From: Bacillota bacterium
Lineage (GTDB): Bacteria; Bacillota; Clostridia; Acetivibrionales; DSM-1351
Assembly: GCA_023409265.1 (NCBI GenBank)
Contig: JAEYHZ010000005.1
Coordinates: forward strand, 1-14,931
Direction: 5' to 3'
Length of the DNA stretch: 14,931 bases
In this document: positions 6,987-13,178 of the stretch, one piece after another
Layout of the letters: every line of letters begins with the position of its first letter
Numbering within the stretch: the stretch's first letter is position 1
The notes under the pieces: model-generated
The model's database searches: none
Seen by the model: only the letters and a program-made list of their open reading frames with translations
What the model was told of the DNA's origin: nothing
Translations under genes and position numbers: made by a program

Positions 6987-8492
6987 ATGGCGTATTTTTA
7001 TAATGAACCATCAAGAACATTCAGTGAATATCTATTAATTCCAAATTTAACAACAAAGGAATGTATGCCTGGTAATGTTGAATTAAAAACTCCGGTAGTT
7101 AAGTACAAGGTTGGAGAGAAGCCATCATTACAGCTTAATATACCGGTTGCGTCAGCCATCATGCAGTCCGTTTCAGATAACAATATGGCAATTGCATTGG
7201 CTAAGTGTGGGGGTATCTCATTTATTTACGGGTCACAGTCAATTGAAAATCAGGCTGAAATGGTGAGGAAGGTTAAGAAGTATAAAGCCGGTTTTGTAGC
7301 AAGTGACAGCAACCTGAGACCGGATAATACCCTTAGAGACGTGGTTGAAATAAAGGAAAGAACAGGTCATTCTACTATTGCAATAACCGAAGATGGCACA
7401 CCCACAGGTAAATTGGTAGGAATAGTTACAAGCAGGGATTACAGACTGAGCAGAGCATCCCTGGATCAGAAAATACATGAGTTTATGACTCCGTTTTCAC
7501 AACTGATTTATGCTGTGGAAGGTATATCCCTTAAAGAAGCCAATGACATGATATGGGAACATAAGCTCAACTGCCTTCCGATAATAGATAATAATCAGAA
7601 ATTGATGTATCTGGTTTTCAGAAAAGACTATGACAGTCACAAGGAAAACCCTAACGAACTGCTGGACAAAAGCAAGAGACTTATTGTAGGAGCCGGAATA
7701 AATACACGTGACTACAAGGAAAGAGTTGCAGCCCTGGTTGATGCAGGAGTTGATATAGTATGTATTGACTCGTCAGATGGCTTCAGTGAGTGGCAGGCAG
7801 AAACGATTAAATGGATAAAAGATACCTACAATGGTGAAGTTAAAGTGGGAGCAGGAAATGTAGTTGACAGAGAAGGCTTCAGATATCTTGTAGAAGCCGG
7901 TGCCGACTTTATAAAAGTTGGTATAGGCGGCGGCTCCATATGTATCACCAGGGAACAGAAAGGTATAGGCAGAGGACAGGCCTCATCTGTAGTAGAGGTA
8001 TCAGCCGCCAGAAACGAATATTTAAAAGAAACAGGAATATATATACCTATTTGTTCCGACGGAGGAATAGTACATGATTACCATATTGTACTCGCCCTTG
8101 CAATGGGAGCCGACTTTGTAATGTTGGGAAGATACTTTGCAAGATTCGATGAAAGTCCTACAAGAAAAATAAAAGTCGGCGGAAACTTTGTCAAGGAGTA
8201 TTGGGGAGAAGGATCAAACCGTGCAAGAAACTGGCAAAGATATGATATGGGCGGTGATTCAAAGCTGGGTTTTGAGGAGGGCGTTGATTCATATGTACCA
8301 TATGCCGGAAAACTCAAGGACAATCTGGACACAACAATATACAAGGTAAAATCAACAATGTGCAACTGCGGAGCTCTTTCAGTCTCTGAACTGCAGCAAA
8401 AAGCAAGAATTACTCTTGTATCGGCTACAAGTATCAAGGAAGGCGGAGCACATGATGTTATCCTGAAGGATAAGGAATTGTCATCGTCATGA
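6987..8492 (+). CDS. guaB: IMP dehydrogenase, T. foetus-like class
   Basis: Oxidises IMP to XMP with NAD+, the committed step to GMP. The 501-residue product has a barrel split by a CBS-pair region (about residues 95-225). Visible active-site elements are DSSDGFS with Asp261, GIGGGSICITRE with catalytic Cys319, GR at 381-382, and the mobile flap NWQRYD with the Arg418-Tyr419 dyad. EEGVDSYVPY follows the flap. DSSDGFS and the flap differ from the usual bacterial DTAHGHS-type enzyme, and the whole chain closely resembles my memory of Tritrichomonas foetus IMPDH, including catalytic numbering. ATG 6987 has AAGGAGG (6969-6975); an in-frame TTG at 6957 lies upstream of that site and is rejected. 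A possible weak promoter TTACAG-17-TATATT lies at 6917-6945. Confidence 0.95.
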   Translation: MAYFYNEPSRTFSEYLLIPNLTTKECMPGNVELKTPVVKYKVGEKPSLQLNIPVASAIMQSVSDNNMAIALAKCGGISFIYGSQSIENQAEMVRKVKKYKAGFVASDSNLRPDNTLRDVVEIKERTGHSTIAITEDGTPTGKLVGIVTSRDYRLSRASLDQKIHEFMTPFSQLIYAVEGISLKEANDMIWEHKLNCLPIIDNNQKLMYLVFRKDYDSHKENPNELLDKSKRLIVGAGINTRDYKERVAALVDAGVDIVCIDSSDGFSEWQAETIKWIKDTYNGEVKVGAGNVVDREGFRYLVEAGADFIKVGIGGGSICITREQKGIGRGQASSVVEVSAARNEYLKETGIYIPICSDGGIVHDYHIVLALAMGADFVMLGRYFARFDESPTRKIKVGGNFVKEYWGEGSNRARNWQRYDMGGDSKLGFEEGVDSYVPYAGKLKDNLDTTIYKVKSTMCNCGALSVSELQQKARITLVSATSIKEGGAHDVILKDKELSSS

Positions 8493-8556
8493 TTCTGAAA
8501 AGTTATTAAAGTCAGGTCTAAAAAATTGAATACTGCATATTTTGTTATATACAAGG

Positions 8557-8609
8557 GGATAACGATTTTATTAATGCTATTTATATATGTAAGGCATAGT
8601 GGGTTATCC
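8557..8609 (+). other. Long-range hairpin after guaB
   Basis: GGATAAC (8557-8563) pairs with GTTATCC (8603-8609), with an inner ATGC (8574-8577)/GCAT (8594-8597). No T-run follows, so it is not a standard terminator. It may protect or shape the guaB 3' end; no clear intrinsic terminator of guaB is visible before the greA promoter. Confidence 0.45.
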
Positions 8610-8668
8610 GTTAGCAGTAAGTTTAGAGACTGGTTATAAATGACTGTAAAATATTGGTGAATGGCTTC

Positions 8669-8697
8669 TTGACATTATTTTATATGTAATTTATAAT
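8669..8697 (+). promoter_or_regulatory. Consensus sigma-A promoter upstream of greA
   Basis: TTGACA (8669-8674), exactly 17 nt, TATAAT (8692-8697): a perfect match to the housekeeping consensus. Transcription should start near 8704, giving a leader of about 310 nt before greA that contains structured element B. The same promoter could also make a separate short RNA. Confidence 0.9.
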
Positions 8698-8812
8698 AAG
8701 TTAGCAATATAGCTGACCTACGGCTTAAAATTTTTTCTATATTTGTGAAATATGATGGATATTACAGCATAATTATGGAGATAAGATAACATAATACTTT
8801 TTAATTGTGCTG

Positions 8813-8971
8813 GTAGTCTGTAACATCTAAAACGGATATTGTCCGGCGAGGAAAATTTTTTCAGGACTAGGCGGAGGAGGGCGGAATAATCGTTTTATTC
8901 CAACTAACGACAACGCGGTCCTGGGGAAATTTAACCGTCGGCAATGTATGAATTTAGATGTTAAAGACTAC
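8813..8971 (+). repeat. Long inverted repeat enclosing element B
   Basis: GTAGTCT (8813-8819), one base, TAACATCTAAA (8821-8831) is the reverse complement of TTTAGATGTTA (8953-8963), one base, AGACTAC (8965-8971): 18 pairs with a single opposed mismatch. The arms enclose element B and would form a closing stem in a greA leader transcript. They could instead be the terminal repeats of an inserted non-coding element; no convincing target-site duplication is seen. Confidence 0.8.
8843..8941 (+). ncRNA. Structured intergenic element, copy B (possible cis-acting RNA of greA)
   Basis: CCGGCG (8843-8848) pairs with CGTCGG (8936-8941). AAATTTTTTCAGGAC (8853-8867) pairs fully with GTCCTGGGGAAATTT (8918-8932) if three consecutive T-G pairs are allowed. 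The cap is GGAATAA (8883-8889)/TTATTCC (8895-8901) with a 5-nt loop. The opposed unpaired strands AGGCGGAGGAGGGC (8869-8882) and ACGACAACGCG resemble those of copy A at 23-35 and 64-71. The T-G pairs would be A-C mismatches in the opposite transcript, so the + strand RNA is the likely functional form. It lies in the long leader between a consensus promoter and greA. A leader regulator, an independent small RNA or a dispersed repeat are all possible. Confidence 0.6.
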
Positions 8972-9015
8972 TAGGGTTAGCAGGAAAAAATTAACGGTAA
9001 AGGAGAGGGCTTCAA

Positions 9016-9492
9016 ATGTCAGCAAAAGAAGTCGTATTAACCTACGAAGGCTTAAAAAAATTAGAAGAAGAATTGGAATTTCTTAGAGGAACGAAAAGAA
9101 AGGAAGTAGCTGAGAGAATTAAACAGGCACTTTCATTTGGAGATATATCGGAAAACTCAGAGTATGATGAAGCCAAGAATGAACAGGCTCAGGTTGAAGG
9201 AAGAATTGTTCAGCTGGAATCGATGCTTAAACATGCACGCCTGATTGACGAAGATGATGTGAAAACTGATGTAGTCAGTTTAGGTTCAAAAGTTAAGCTG
9301 TTTGATATTGAATTTGAAGAAGAAGTGGTATATCTTATTGTAGGATCAACCGAGGCAAATCCTCTTAAGTCCAAGATATCGAATGAATCCCCTGTTGGTG
9401 CCGCATTAATGGGACATAAAGTGGGAGATGTTGTAGAAGTTCAAGTACCGGACGGAGCAATTAAATTTAAGATACTTGAGATTTCAAAGTAG
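9016..9492 (+). CDS. greA: Transcription elongation factor GreA
   Basis: Rescues backtracked RNA polymerase by stimulating cleavage of the RNA 3' end inside the polymerase secondary channel. The 158 residues are the usual length. Residues 1-75 form the coiled coil, with the tip GDISENSEYDEAKNEQ carrying Asp43 and Glu46, the counterparts of E. coli Asp41 and Glu44. The C-terminal FKBP-like domain follows, with NPLKSKISNESPVGAALMGHKVGD. ATG 9016 has AAAGGAGAGG (8999-9008). It is preceded by the long structured leader and followed by a strong terminator, so it is probably transcribed on its own. In many Firmicutes greA sits beside lysS, as here. Confidence 0.97.
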   Translation: MSAKEVVLTYEGLKKLEEELEFLRGTKRKEVAERIKQALSFGDISENSEYDEAKNEQAQVEGRIVQLESMLKHARLIDEDDVKTDVVSLGSKVKLFDIEFEEEVVYLIVGSTEANPLKSKISNESPVGAALMGHKVGDVVEVQVPDGAIKFKILEISK

Positions 9493-9517
9493 AATGAAAT
9501 AATGTATACATTATGTG

Positions 9518-9547
9518 TTGCCACTCAAAGTAAAATTAATATATAAT
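9518..9547 (+). promoter_or_regulatory. Candidate promoter between greA and lysS
   Basis: TTGCCA (9518-9523), 18-nt spacer, TATAAT (9542-9547). It could serve lysS or a short RNA covering 9591-9698. The predicted start (about 9554) coincides with the left arm of the greA terminator hairpin, an unusual overlap. Confidence 0.5.
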
Positions 9548-9553
9548 TATACT

Positions 9554-9588
9554 AACAGTTTACATTTAAAATATGTAAACTGTTTTTT
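9554..9588 (+). terminator. Intrinsic terminator of greA
   Basis: AACAGTTTACAT (9554-9565) pairs perfectly with ATGTAAACTGTT (9573-9584) across a 7-nt loop, followed by six T residues (9583-9588). Confidence 0.9.
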
Positions 9589-9590
9589 AT

Positions 9591-9745
9591 AACGAGGCAA
9601 TTGATGTTCCCCACCTCTGCCGGTGGCTGGTGCCGTACTGGTTTTCAGACGGAGAGCATACCTCCTGTCTCGTTGGAACGTTTTATTGAAACGTTTTTAG
9701 GGTAAGAAAATTTTTCTTCACCTGAAAGATTTTCTTTTTAACCTA
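9591..9745 (+). ncRNA. Structured segment C upstream of lysS
   Basis: The 339-bp greA-lysS gap is unusually structured. AACGAG (9591-9596) pairs with CTCGTT (9669-9674) and encloses two hairpins: CCACC (9611-9615)/GGTGG (9622-9626), and CCGTaCTG (9633-9640)/CAGACGG (9646-9652). A terminator-like hairpin AACGTTT (9677-9683)/AAACGTT (9689-9695) with TTTTT (9694-9698) follows. Last comes a long A/T helix AAGAAAAT (9704-9711)/ATTTTCTT (9729-9736) flanked by TAGG/CCTA. The GC-rich part stands out from its AT-rich surroundings. It could be a lysS leader with an attenuator or a small RNA of about 100-150 nt. T-box hallmarks are absent, and I recognise no known class. Confidence 0.45.
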
Positions 9746-9831
9746 TGCATTAATTAATATACAAATTAAAATCACATCGCAAGTTTAAAGAATTGAAACT
9801 AAACTAACGATAGGAATTTTGGAGGATGTAG

Positions 9832-11334
9832 ATGTCAGAAGATAATATGCAAGTTAATCAGCAGAGTGAAGAACAGGACCTAAGTGAAATACTTCTAGTG
9901 CGCCGGACTAAATTAAAGGATCTACAGGAAAAAAATAATGATCCTTTTAAGATAGTGAAATATGAAGTAACGGATTCAACAAAAAATATTATAGAGAATT
10001 TTGAAGCATTAGAAGGTCAAAGTACTTCCATAGCGGGCAGGCTTATGTCCAAAAGGGGTATGGGTAAGGCAGGCTTTTGTGATCTTCAGGATAGAGACGG
10101 AAGAATTCAGCTCTATGTCAGAAAAGACGAAGTAGGAGATGAAAGTTACGAAATGTTCAAGAAGTATGATATTGGTGACATAGTTGGCGTTAAAGGTGAA
10201 ATTTTTAAGACTCATATGGGCCAGATATCAATTAAGGTTAAAGAAATAACTCTATTATCAAAGTCACTTCTCCCTTTGCCTGAAAAATGGCATGGTTTGA
10301 AAGATACTGATTTGAGATATAGACAGAGGTATGTGGATCTTATTGTTAATCCTGAAGTAAAAAATACATTTATCCTCAGGAGCAAGATTATAAAATCTAT
10401 CAGAAAGTTCCTGGATGACAGGGGATTTCTTGAGGTGGATACTCCGTTGTTGAATACAATTCCGGGTGGTGCTGCCGCAAGACCTTTTATTACTCATCAC
10501 AATACCCTGGATATAGATATGTACCTGAGAATAGCTCCGGAGCTATATTTGAAGAGACTTATCGTTGGAGGAATGGAAAAAGTATATGAAATGGGCAGAA
10601 TGTTCAGAAATGAAGGTATGTCCGTAAAGCATAACCCTGAATTCACAATGATGGAGGTTTATGAGGCATATACTGATTACAAGGGTATGATGGAGCTTAC
10701 TGAAAGCCTTATTTCAACAGTAGCAATGGAAACCCTGGGAACTACCAAAATAATGTATCAGGGACAGGAAATTGATCTTACACCACCTTGGAATAGACTA
10801 TCCATGATTGAGGCAGTTAAAAAGTATTCCGGTGTTGACTTTGATACTATTAAAACCGACGAAGAAGCGAAAGCAGCCGCTGAAGACAAGAAGGTTCACG
10901 TTAAAGCAGGCATGACCCGCGGTGAAATATTGAATTTGATGTTCGAGGAGTTTGCTGAAGGTAATCTTATTCAGCCTACTTTTATATATGATTATCCTGT
11001 TGAGGTGTCACCACTAACTAAAAGAAAGCCAGACTGTCCTGAATTAACCGAACGTTTTGAGTTCTTTATAACAGGGCGTGAAATGGGAAATGCATATTCA
11101 GAACTTAATGACCCGATAGATCAAAAGGAAAGATTCGTCAGCCAGGTGCAGAAAAGAGACTCAGGTGACGAAGAAGCCAATATGATGGATGAAGATTTTG
11201 TAACTGCTTTGGAATATGGTATGCCTCCTACCGGTGGTCTGGGTATAGGTGTTGACAGACTTATAATACTACTGACAGACTCTGCTTCTATCAGGGATAT
11301 ATTGTTATTCCCTACCATGAAGCCCAGGGATTAG
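9832..11334 (+). CDS. lysS: Lysyl-tRNA synthetase (class II)
   Basis: Charges tRNA-Lys with lysine using ATP; a cytoplasmic homodimer. The 500 residues match the class II bacterial LysRS length. An N-terminal OB-fold anticodon-binding domain covers about residues 50-145 (SIAGRLMSKRGMGKAGFCDL). The catalytic domain follows, with motif 1 around 179-206, motif 2 GRMFRNEGMSVKHNPEF (255-271), and motif 3 GGLGIGVDRLIILLT near the C-terminus. ATG 9832 has GGAGG at 9821-9825; an ATG at 9826 is immediately followed by a stop. The J-like membrane protein gene starts 36 bp downstream without a terminator, so the two are probably cotranscribed. Confidence 0.97.
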   Translation: MSEDNMQVNQQSEEQDLSEILLVRRTKLKDLQEKNNDPFKIVKYEVTDSTKNIIENFEALEGQSTSIAGRLMSKRGMGKAGFCDLQDRDGRIQLYVRKDEVGDESYEMFKKYDIGDIVGVKGEIFKTHMGQISIKVKEITLLSKSLLPLPEKWHGLKDTDLRYRQRYVDLIVNPEVKNTFILRSKIIKSIRKFLDDRGFLEVDTPLLNTIPGGAAARPFITHHNTLDIDMYLRIAPELYLKRLIVGGMEKVYEMGRMFRNEGMSVKHNPEFTMMEVYEAYTDYKGMMELTESLISTVAMETLGTTKIMYQGQEIDLTPPWNRLSMIEAVKKYSGVDFDTIKTDEEAKAAAEDKKVHVKAGMTRGEILNLMFEEFAEGNLIQPTFIYDYPVEVSPLTKRKPDCPELTERFEFFITGREMGNAYSELNDPIDQKERFVSQVQKRDSGDEEANMMDEDFVTALEYGMPPTGGLGIGVDRLIILLTDSASIRDILLFPTMKPRD

Positions 11335-11370
11335 AAGGTATGTCTTGCAGAAATGCAAGGAGGAGTTTAT

Positions 11371-12285
11371 ATGAAATACACATTACAGGAAGCTAGAACT
11401 ATTCTTGGAGTTGCAAAAAATTCTTCCAAGGATGAAATAGAGAAGAAATATGATGTCGTTTTGAAAAAGCACAGGATGATGAAAATGGATGGAACTCTTG
11501 ATGAGGCCGCAGAAGCTCAGTTTCAGAAATCCACCGATGCTTATAGAATTATCATGGGGTATGAGGTAGAGGAACCTAAAGTAGAAAGAAAAGAAACCTA
11601 TACCGATAAAGCTTTTGAAAAAGTTGGCATTGACAGAAAAAGGGCGGATAACTTTTTTCACTACTATAAGTATCACATTCTTATAGGAATTATTGCATTA
11701 ATTATATTGGGTTTTACCATACATTCCTTTGTTACCAGAGTAGAACCTGATATTACAATCGGACTTCTTGGAGAAGTAAACCAGGATGCTACTGACAGCT
11801 TTAAACAAAAGATAGTGAAGAATGTACCTGAAATCAAAGAGGTAGCTTTTGATTCAGCCCTTATTTCAAACAATTACAACGATTCACAATCTTATGCCTA
11901 TATTCAAAAGGCTATGGTATTATTAGCTGCTTCAGATATTGATTTGTTTCTGGTAAACAAGTATGCTTATGATAATTATGCTAACAGTGGCCCTTTTATG
12001 GCTCTGGATGGCATTGCCAGGGAACTTAACCTTGACGTGTCAAAAAGCGAATATTTAAAGCTCAGGGTTGTTGAGGAGTGGGAAGAGCCTACCAATAATA
12101 CCAAACAGGAAAGAAAACCTAAGACATATAGTGATGCAGAGCCTAAACTGTATGGAATAGATGTGACCAACAGTGAGTTCTTTAAGGATATTAATGTGAT
12201 TGGACCTGAAAAAATACTGGTTGTTCGTGTTGATCCCAAGAAATATGATTTAGTGTTAAAGCTGATTAAACTTTTTGTTAAATAG
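11371..12285 (+). CDS. Single-pass membrane protein with degenerate J-like N-terminal domain
   Basis: A 304-residue protein; ATG 11371 has AAGGAGG (11358-11364), which overlaps the reading frame of an upstream in-frame ATG at 11353 that is therefore rejected. Residues 1-65 look like a J domain (TLQEARTILGVAKNSSKDEI, then a second helix and AYRIIMGYE). The HPD tripeptide needed to stimulate DnaK is replaced by His-Arg-Met (34-36). A charged linker leads to one transmembrane helix (about 101-121, ILIGIIALIILGFTIHSFV). A domain of about 180 residues follows, probably outside the membrane, with DIDLFLVNKYAYDNYANSG. By positive-inside reasoning the J-like part is cytoplasmic. It is not a classical DnaJ; function unknown, perhaps an envelope-associated adaptor. 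Confidence 0.8.
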   Translation: MKYTLQEARTILGVAKNSSKDEIEKKYDVVLKKHRMMKMDGTLDEAAEAQFQKSTDAYRIIMGYEVEEPKVERKETYTDKAFEKVGIDRKRADNFFHYYKYHILIGIIALIILGFTIHSFVTRVEPDITIGLLGEVNQDATDSFKQKIVKNVPEIKEVAFDSALISNNYNDSQSYAYIQKAMVLLAASDIDLFLVNKYAYDNYANSGPFMALDGIARELNLDVSKSEYLKLRVVEEWEEPTNNTKQERKPKTYSDAEPKLYGIDVTNSEFFKDINVIGPEKILVVRVDPKKYDLVLKLIKLFVK

Positions 12286-12391
12286 ATACTGGCAGGTTTG
12301 TCTTATTATGTAAGTTGGTTAGTATATTCAGCGTGTAAGCAGATGATTAAGTTAAATTGTATTCGGATTTATTGATAGGGGGGGTAATTGC

Positions 12392-12709
12392 ATGGAAAGT
12401 AGTGAATTCAGGATAGCAAAAGAATTAGCTGGTGACAAACCGCTTATAGTTCTTTCCGGTGAAATTGATATCTATACATGCCAGACTTTTAAAAGTGAGT
12501 TAAATGAAGTAGTCAATACTTTTAAAGGCGACATTTATTTGGATTGTAAGGAATTAACCTATATAGACAGTACCGGCCTTGGGATTTTAGTAGGTGCTTT
12601 AAAAGAGATCCGCAAGGATAACAACAATATCTATATATGCAACTTAAAAGACAATATTAAGAAATTGTTTATTATAACCGGATTGGATAAATTATTTATA
12701 ATTGAATAA
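12392..12709 (+). CDS. RsbV-like anti-anti-sigma factor (STAS domain)
   Basis: Anti-sigma-factor antagonist of the RsbV/SpoIIAA family: in its unphosphorylated form such a protein binds the RsbW-type kinase and frees the sigma factor. The 105 residues form a single STAS domain, with LSGEIDIYT (21-29) and the phosphorylation-site loop YIDSTGLGIL, where Ser60 or Thr61 would be the phosphorylated residue. A run of seven G (12378-12384) is the ribosome site for ATG 12392. It heads the SigB-type cluster. A terminator-like hairpin and a SigB-like promoter separate it from the next gene, which could make its expression differ from that of the sigma factor. Confidence 0.93.
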   Translation: MESSEFRIAKELAGDKPLIVLSGEIDIYTCQTFKSELNEVVNTFKGDIYLDCKELTYIDSTGLGILVGALKEIRKDNNNIYICNLKDNIKKLFIITGLDKLFIIE

Positions 12710-12715
12710 ATAAAA

Positions 12716-12741
12716 GTTTACATTGTAATAATCATGGGTAC
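12716..12741 (+). promoter_or_regulatory. SigB-like promoter before the RsbW-like gene
   Basis: GTTTAC (12716-12721), 14-nt spacer, GGGTAC (12736-12741) matches the Bacillus SigB consensus GTTTAA-N12-15-GGGTAT at 5 of 6 positions in each hexamer. It would let the encoded sigma factor drive the RsbW-like and sigma genes itself. The -10 lies inside the left arm of the adjoining terminator hairpin. Confidence 0.55.
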
Positions 12742-12765
12742 ACATAACTGTGTACCTATTTTTTA
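12734..12765 (+). terminator. Terminator or attenuator between the RsbV-like and RsbW-like genes
   Basis: ATGGGTACAC (12734-12743) pairs with GTGTACCTAT (12750-12759), 10 bp with one G-U pair and a 6-nt loop, followed by a T-run (12759-12764). It would reduce readthrough from the antagonist gene into the kinase-like and sigma genes. Confidence 0.75.
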
Positions 12766-12788
12766 ATAATAAAAAAAGGAGACTACAT

Positions 12789-13175
12789 ATGAATAATATA
12801 GCTAACGACAGTGTTTCACTTATTTTACCTTTAAAAAGAGAATACGTCAGTACAGCCAGGCTAACAGTATCAAGTGTAGCTAATAGAGTTGGTTTTAACA
12901 TTGATGAGGTCGAAGATATTAAGGTAGCCGTTTCCGAAGTATGCAATATTATATTGTCAAGAGAAACTGATGAATCAAATCAGTATAGAATAACCTTTGA
13001 TATAAAGGGTAGAACCCTGGAGATAACTTTTTCCGGTGATAATGTTCCGTTTAAATGTTTAAGCGATTCAATTGAAAATGAATATGGTCTATATATTATG
13101 AAGGCTCTAATGGATTCTGTAGAGCTTTGTAATGAAAATCATTCCATAGTTATGACCAAGAAGATTGGAGACTAG
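12789..13175 (+). CDS. RsbW-like anti-sigma protein with degenerate ATP site
   Basis: Homologue of the RsbW anti-sigma serine kinase, 128 residues against about 160 in Bacillus RsbW. The N-terminal half is typical (LPLKREYVSTARLTVSSVANRVGF, VEDIKVAVSE), and the end SIVMTKKIG also fits. The ATP site is eroded. The N-box reads SEVCNIIL, so Asn53 is three residues after Glu50 instead of four and the following His is absent. The DxG motif position reads FSG (81-83). The G2 region is EYGLYIM with one glycine missing, and the ATP lid is short. ATG 12789 has AAAGGAG (12776-12782); an in-frame ATG at 12750 lies in the terminator and is rejected. It may bind sigma without kinase activity (inference). 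The sigma gene follows 3 bp later. Confidence 0.85.
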   Translation: MNNIANDSVSLILPLKREYVSTARLTVSSVANRVGFNIDEVEDIKVAVSEVCNIILSRETDESNQYRITFDIKGRTLEITFSGDNVPFKCLSDSIENEYGLYIMKALMDSVELCNENHSIVMTKKIGD

Positions 13176-13178
13176 CTT

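Noticed and set aside
8557..8609. Intrinsic terminator for guaB
   Set aside because: The stem is only 7 bp with a large loop and no T-run follows; listed as a structure only.
8610..8982. Three copies of GTTAGCA (8610, 8700, 8976) as a regulatory repeat
   Set aside because: A 7-bp word three times in AT-rich spacer with irregular spacing is weak evidence, and no known regulator is suggested.
9591..9674. Segment C as a third copy of the A/B element family
   Set aside because: Neither strand carries the AGGCG(A/G)AG internal loop paired with CAACGC, and the hairpin arrangement differs.
9591..9831. T-box or lysine riboswitch in front of lysS
   Set aside because: No T-box antiterminator sequence, no specifier-loop arrangement and no lysine-riboswitch core could be identified; only generic hairpins are seen.
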